Source: Catenulispora rubra (GTDB lineage: Bacteria > Actinomycetota > Actinomycetes > Streptomycetales > Catenulisporaceae). From it: DNA of 52,588 bases. The stretch is from positions 1 to 52,588 of the forward strand of contig NZ_JAACYW010000052.1 of assembly GCF_015356825.1 (NCBI RefSeq), given 5' to 3'. The notes beneath the pieces are model-generated. The model was not told the origin of the DNA and ran no database searches. It saw nothing but the letters and a program-made list of their open reading frames with translations. Both the position numbers and the translations under genes were made by a program. Shown here piece by piece: positions 51,131 through 52,588 of the stretch. The first letter of the stretch is position 1; every line of letters starts with the position of its first letter.

Positions 51131-51916
51131 GTGCACGCGCAGGAACCGAGGCCGCAGCAGCCGGCCGCGCCGGCCCGTCCCCGCGCGCCCAAGGACGACG
51201 ACGCCCGCATCGTCGAACGCCTCCAACGCTCCCTGCTCCCCTCCGTCCTGGAGGTCAAGGGCCTGGTGACGGCCGCCGAGTACGTCCCGGCCGCGCGCCA
51301 CCACAACGTCGGCGGCGACTGGTACGACGTCTTCGAGCCGGTCCCGGGCACCGTGACCTGGGTGATCGGCGACGTGGCGGGCCACGGCTTCGGCGAGGCG
51401 GTGGTGATGGCCCAGCTGCGCAACGCGCTGCGCGCCTACGCCCTGGACACGGACGACCCGGCGGAGATCCTGCGCCGCCTGGACCGCTTCGTGTCGGCGT
51501 ACCTCCCGAACGACACCACCGCCACCGCCTGCGTCCTGGTCCTGGACCGCGCCACCGGCCGGGTCCGCTACAGCGGAGCCGGCCACCCGCCGCCCCTGCT
51601 GCTGGTCGAGCGCGCCGGCGGCTACGTCACACACTGGCTGGACCAGGCGAAAGGCCTGCCGCTCGGCGTGCGCGAGAACGAGCACCGCCCGGTCGCGCAG
51701 TTCACGCTGGTGCCCTCGGACACGCTGGTGCTGTACACCGACGGCCTGATCGAGAAGCCCGGCGACGACATCGAGGACGGCATGGAGCGGCTGCGCATGG
51801 CGGCGCAGCTGGTGTGCGCGGAGTCGCCGGAGACCGTGTGCCGGCACCTGATGCTGCTGCCCGGCGAGGCGTACGCCGGGGACGACAGGGCTCTGCTGGT
51901 CAGCCGCATAAGCTGA
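51131..51916 (+). CDS. PP2C-type (SpoIIE-like) serine phosphatase
   Basis: 261 aa from GTG 51131, catalytic domain only. DARIVERLQRSLLPSVL is the usual lead-in; NVGGDWYDVFE and VIGDVAGHGFGEAV supply the first metal-binding Asp pair (residues about 63-90), TATACVLVLDRATGRVRYSGAGHPPPLL the core, and DTLVLYTDGLIE (about 197-208) the next Asp. GGDWYD and GDVAGHG are diagnostic of RsbU/SpoIIE phosphatases that dephosphorylate anti-anti-sigma factors. No such gene is nearby. GGAGG sits 4-5 nt before GTG 51131; ATG 51065 would add 22 residues. Confidence 0.92.
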   Translation: MHAQEPRPQQPAAPARPRAPKDDDARIVERLQRSLLPSVLEVKGLVTAAEYVPAARHHNVGGDWYDVFEPVPGTVTWVIGDVAGHGFGEAVVMAQLRNALRAYALDTDDPAEILRRLDRFVSAYLPNDTTATACVLVLDRATGRVRYSGAGHPPPLLLVERAGGYVTHWLDQAKGLPLGVRENEHRPVAQFTLVPSDTLVLYTDGLIEKPGDDIEDGMERLRMAAQLVCAESPETVCRHLMLLPGEAYAGDDRALLVSRIS

Positions 51917-51933
51917 GCACCTAAAGTAAGCCC

Positions 51934-52422
51934 ATGTACGCGACGCGACCGGTAGACCTCGACTTCCTGAACACAGCCCCGATCCGCTTGTCCTTCTCCG
52001 GCACGCTCACCGCCGCGCCGAAAGCGGTCTTCGACGCCATAGCGCACGACGTAGCCGACCTCCCGCGCTGGTACGGCGCAGTGGCGGCGGCAGAGTACGG
52101 CGGCCCAGGCCCCTTCGGCGTCGGCACGAAGCGCCGGGTCCGCCTAGTCGGCGGCGTGGCCTTCCACGAGCAGATCCTCGCCTGGGACACGCCGAACAGG
52201 TACGCGTACCGCATCGAGCGCACCACCGTCCCCGGCATCCGCGCCATGGCCGAGGAATGGGCGGTCCTGGACACCCCGGCCGGCACCCGCGTCGCCTGGA
52301 CCATGGCCGTGGACGCGGCGCTCCCGACCGCCGCGGCGATCCGCGCCTCGGCACTGGGGATCGCGCTGGCGACGCGGCGGGCGCTGGGGCGGCTGGATCG
52401 GATGCTGGGCGCGGCTGCGTAG
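51934..52422 (+). CDS. SRPBCC family protein
   Basis: 162 aa. IRLSFSGTLTAAPKAVFDAIAHDVADLPRWYG is the START/Bet v1-like N-terminus, followed by beta strands (GTKRRVRLVGGVAFHEQILAWD) and a C-terminal helix (LATRRALGRLDRML). The fold binds hydrophobic ligands in a central cavity; the ligand is unknown. It begins 17 bp after the phosphatase stop and may be co-transcribed. The remaining 166 bases of the window show nothing I can call. Confidence 0.88.
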   Translation: MYATRPVDLDFLNTAPIRLSFSGTLTAAPKAVFDAIAHDVADLPRWYGAVAAAEYGGPGPFGVGTKRRVRLVGGVAFHEQILAWDTPNRYAYRIERTTVPGIRAMAEEWAVLDTPAGTRVAWTMAVDAALPTAAAIRASALGIALATRRALGRLDRMLGAAA

Positions 52423-52588
52423 CGCTGCGCCGATCGGGCGGTTCAGGTGCGTGAGTACTTCATTCGGGCCTTGACGATCTGGGATCATTGAACCGAGGGT
52501 GGTGTGACCCCCGGATGGGGCGGGGTGAAAGTACGAGTCGGCCGAAAACCGCCACACCACGGCCGCACTCCCACCCCCGCCGCCGTCC

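Noticed and set aside
52423..52588. Possible gene start or RNA at the right edge
   Set aside because: No start with a ribosome-binding site leads into a sensible frame before the window ends, and no stable RNA fold was evident.

Overview
High-GC actinobacterial DNA. Support comes from abundant GTG starts, strings of ATGA/GTGA-coupled genes, leaderless promoters, the housekeeping order argS-lysA-hom-thrC-thrB-rho-rpmE-prfA-prmC, a Rho with a long Arg/Gln-rich insertion, MoxR/DUF58 and PadR/HAAS pairs, and lipid-transfer thiolases. The overall flavour is that of a filamentous actinomycete (Catenulispora or a relative is my best guess; the sequence does not prove it). No rRNA, tRNA, CRISPR array, IS transposase or phage gene was seen.

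Layout. 1-10265: an ROK regulator, a coupled SWIM zinc-finger/DUF6493 pair, a lipoprotein, a serpin coupled to an ADP-ribosylglycohydrolase, and an MFS exporter. 10266-15797: a repeat-rich spacer, the divergent tRNA proofreading enzymes AlaX and Dtd, a DUF885 protein, a PadR/HAAS pair and a lone receiver-domain protein. 15929-28486: the housekeeping block (arginyl-tRNA synthetase; lysine and threonine synthesis; Rho; L31; RF1; PrmC), with a 243-bp palindromic element between rho and an alpha/beta hydrolase gene. 28483-36765: a minus-strand block with a broken sugar-type ABC ATPase, an operon fadD - OB-fold protein - two lipid-transfer thiolases, an APH-like kinase and a nitronate-monooxygenase-like flavoprotein. 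Two operator-like palindromes of the KstR type suggest steroid or long-chain acyl-CoA catabolism. 36951-42964: an osmoprotectant (QAT-type) ABC importer with two substrate-binding lipoproteins flanking a cysteine dioxygenase/rhodanese pair, which has a likely Cys-sensing leader peptide. 43040-49582: a CBS protein and a MoxR-DUF58-DUF4129 membrane operon. 49618-52422: DUF3817, SURF1, a PP2C-type phosphatase and an SRPBCC protein. 1-45 and 52423-52588 show nothing I can call.

Most notable: (i) prmC and the convergent ABC ATPase gene both lose their 3' ends at the same point (about 28480-28486), so the window joins two loci that were once separate, by rearrangement or by assembly error. (ii) A 38-bp hairpin-forming repeat is read in the same frame near the N-terminus of two unrelated proteins (15375-15412 and 42014-42051), like an in-frame palindromic element. 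(iii) A MITE-like palindrome lies between rho and the next gene. (iv) A Cys-rich upstream ORF overlaps the start of the cysteine dioxygenase gene. (v) KstR-like operators lie at 34395-34414 and 36797-36810.
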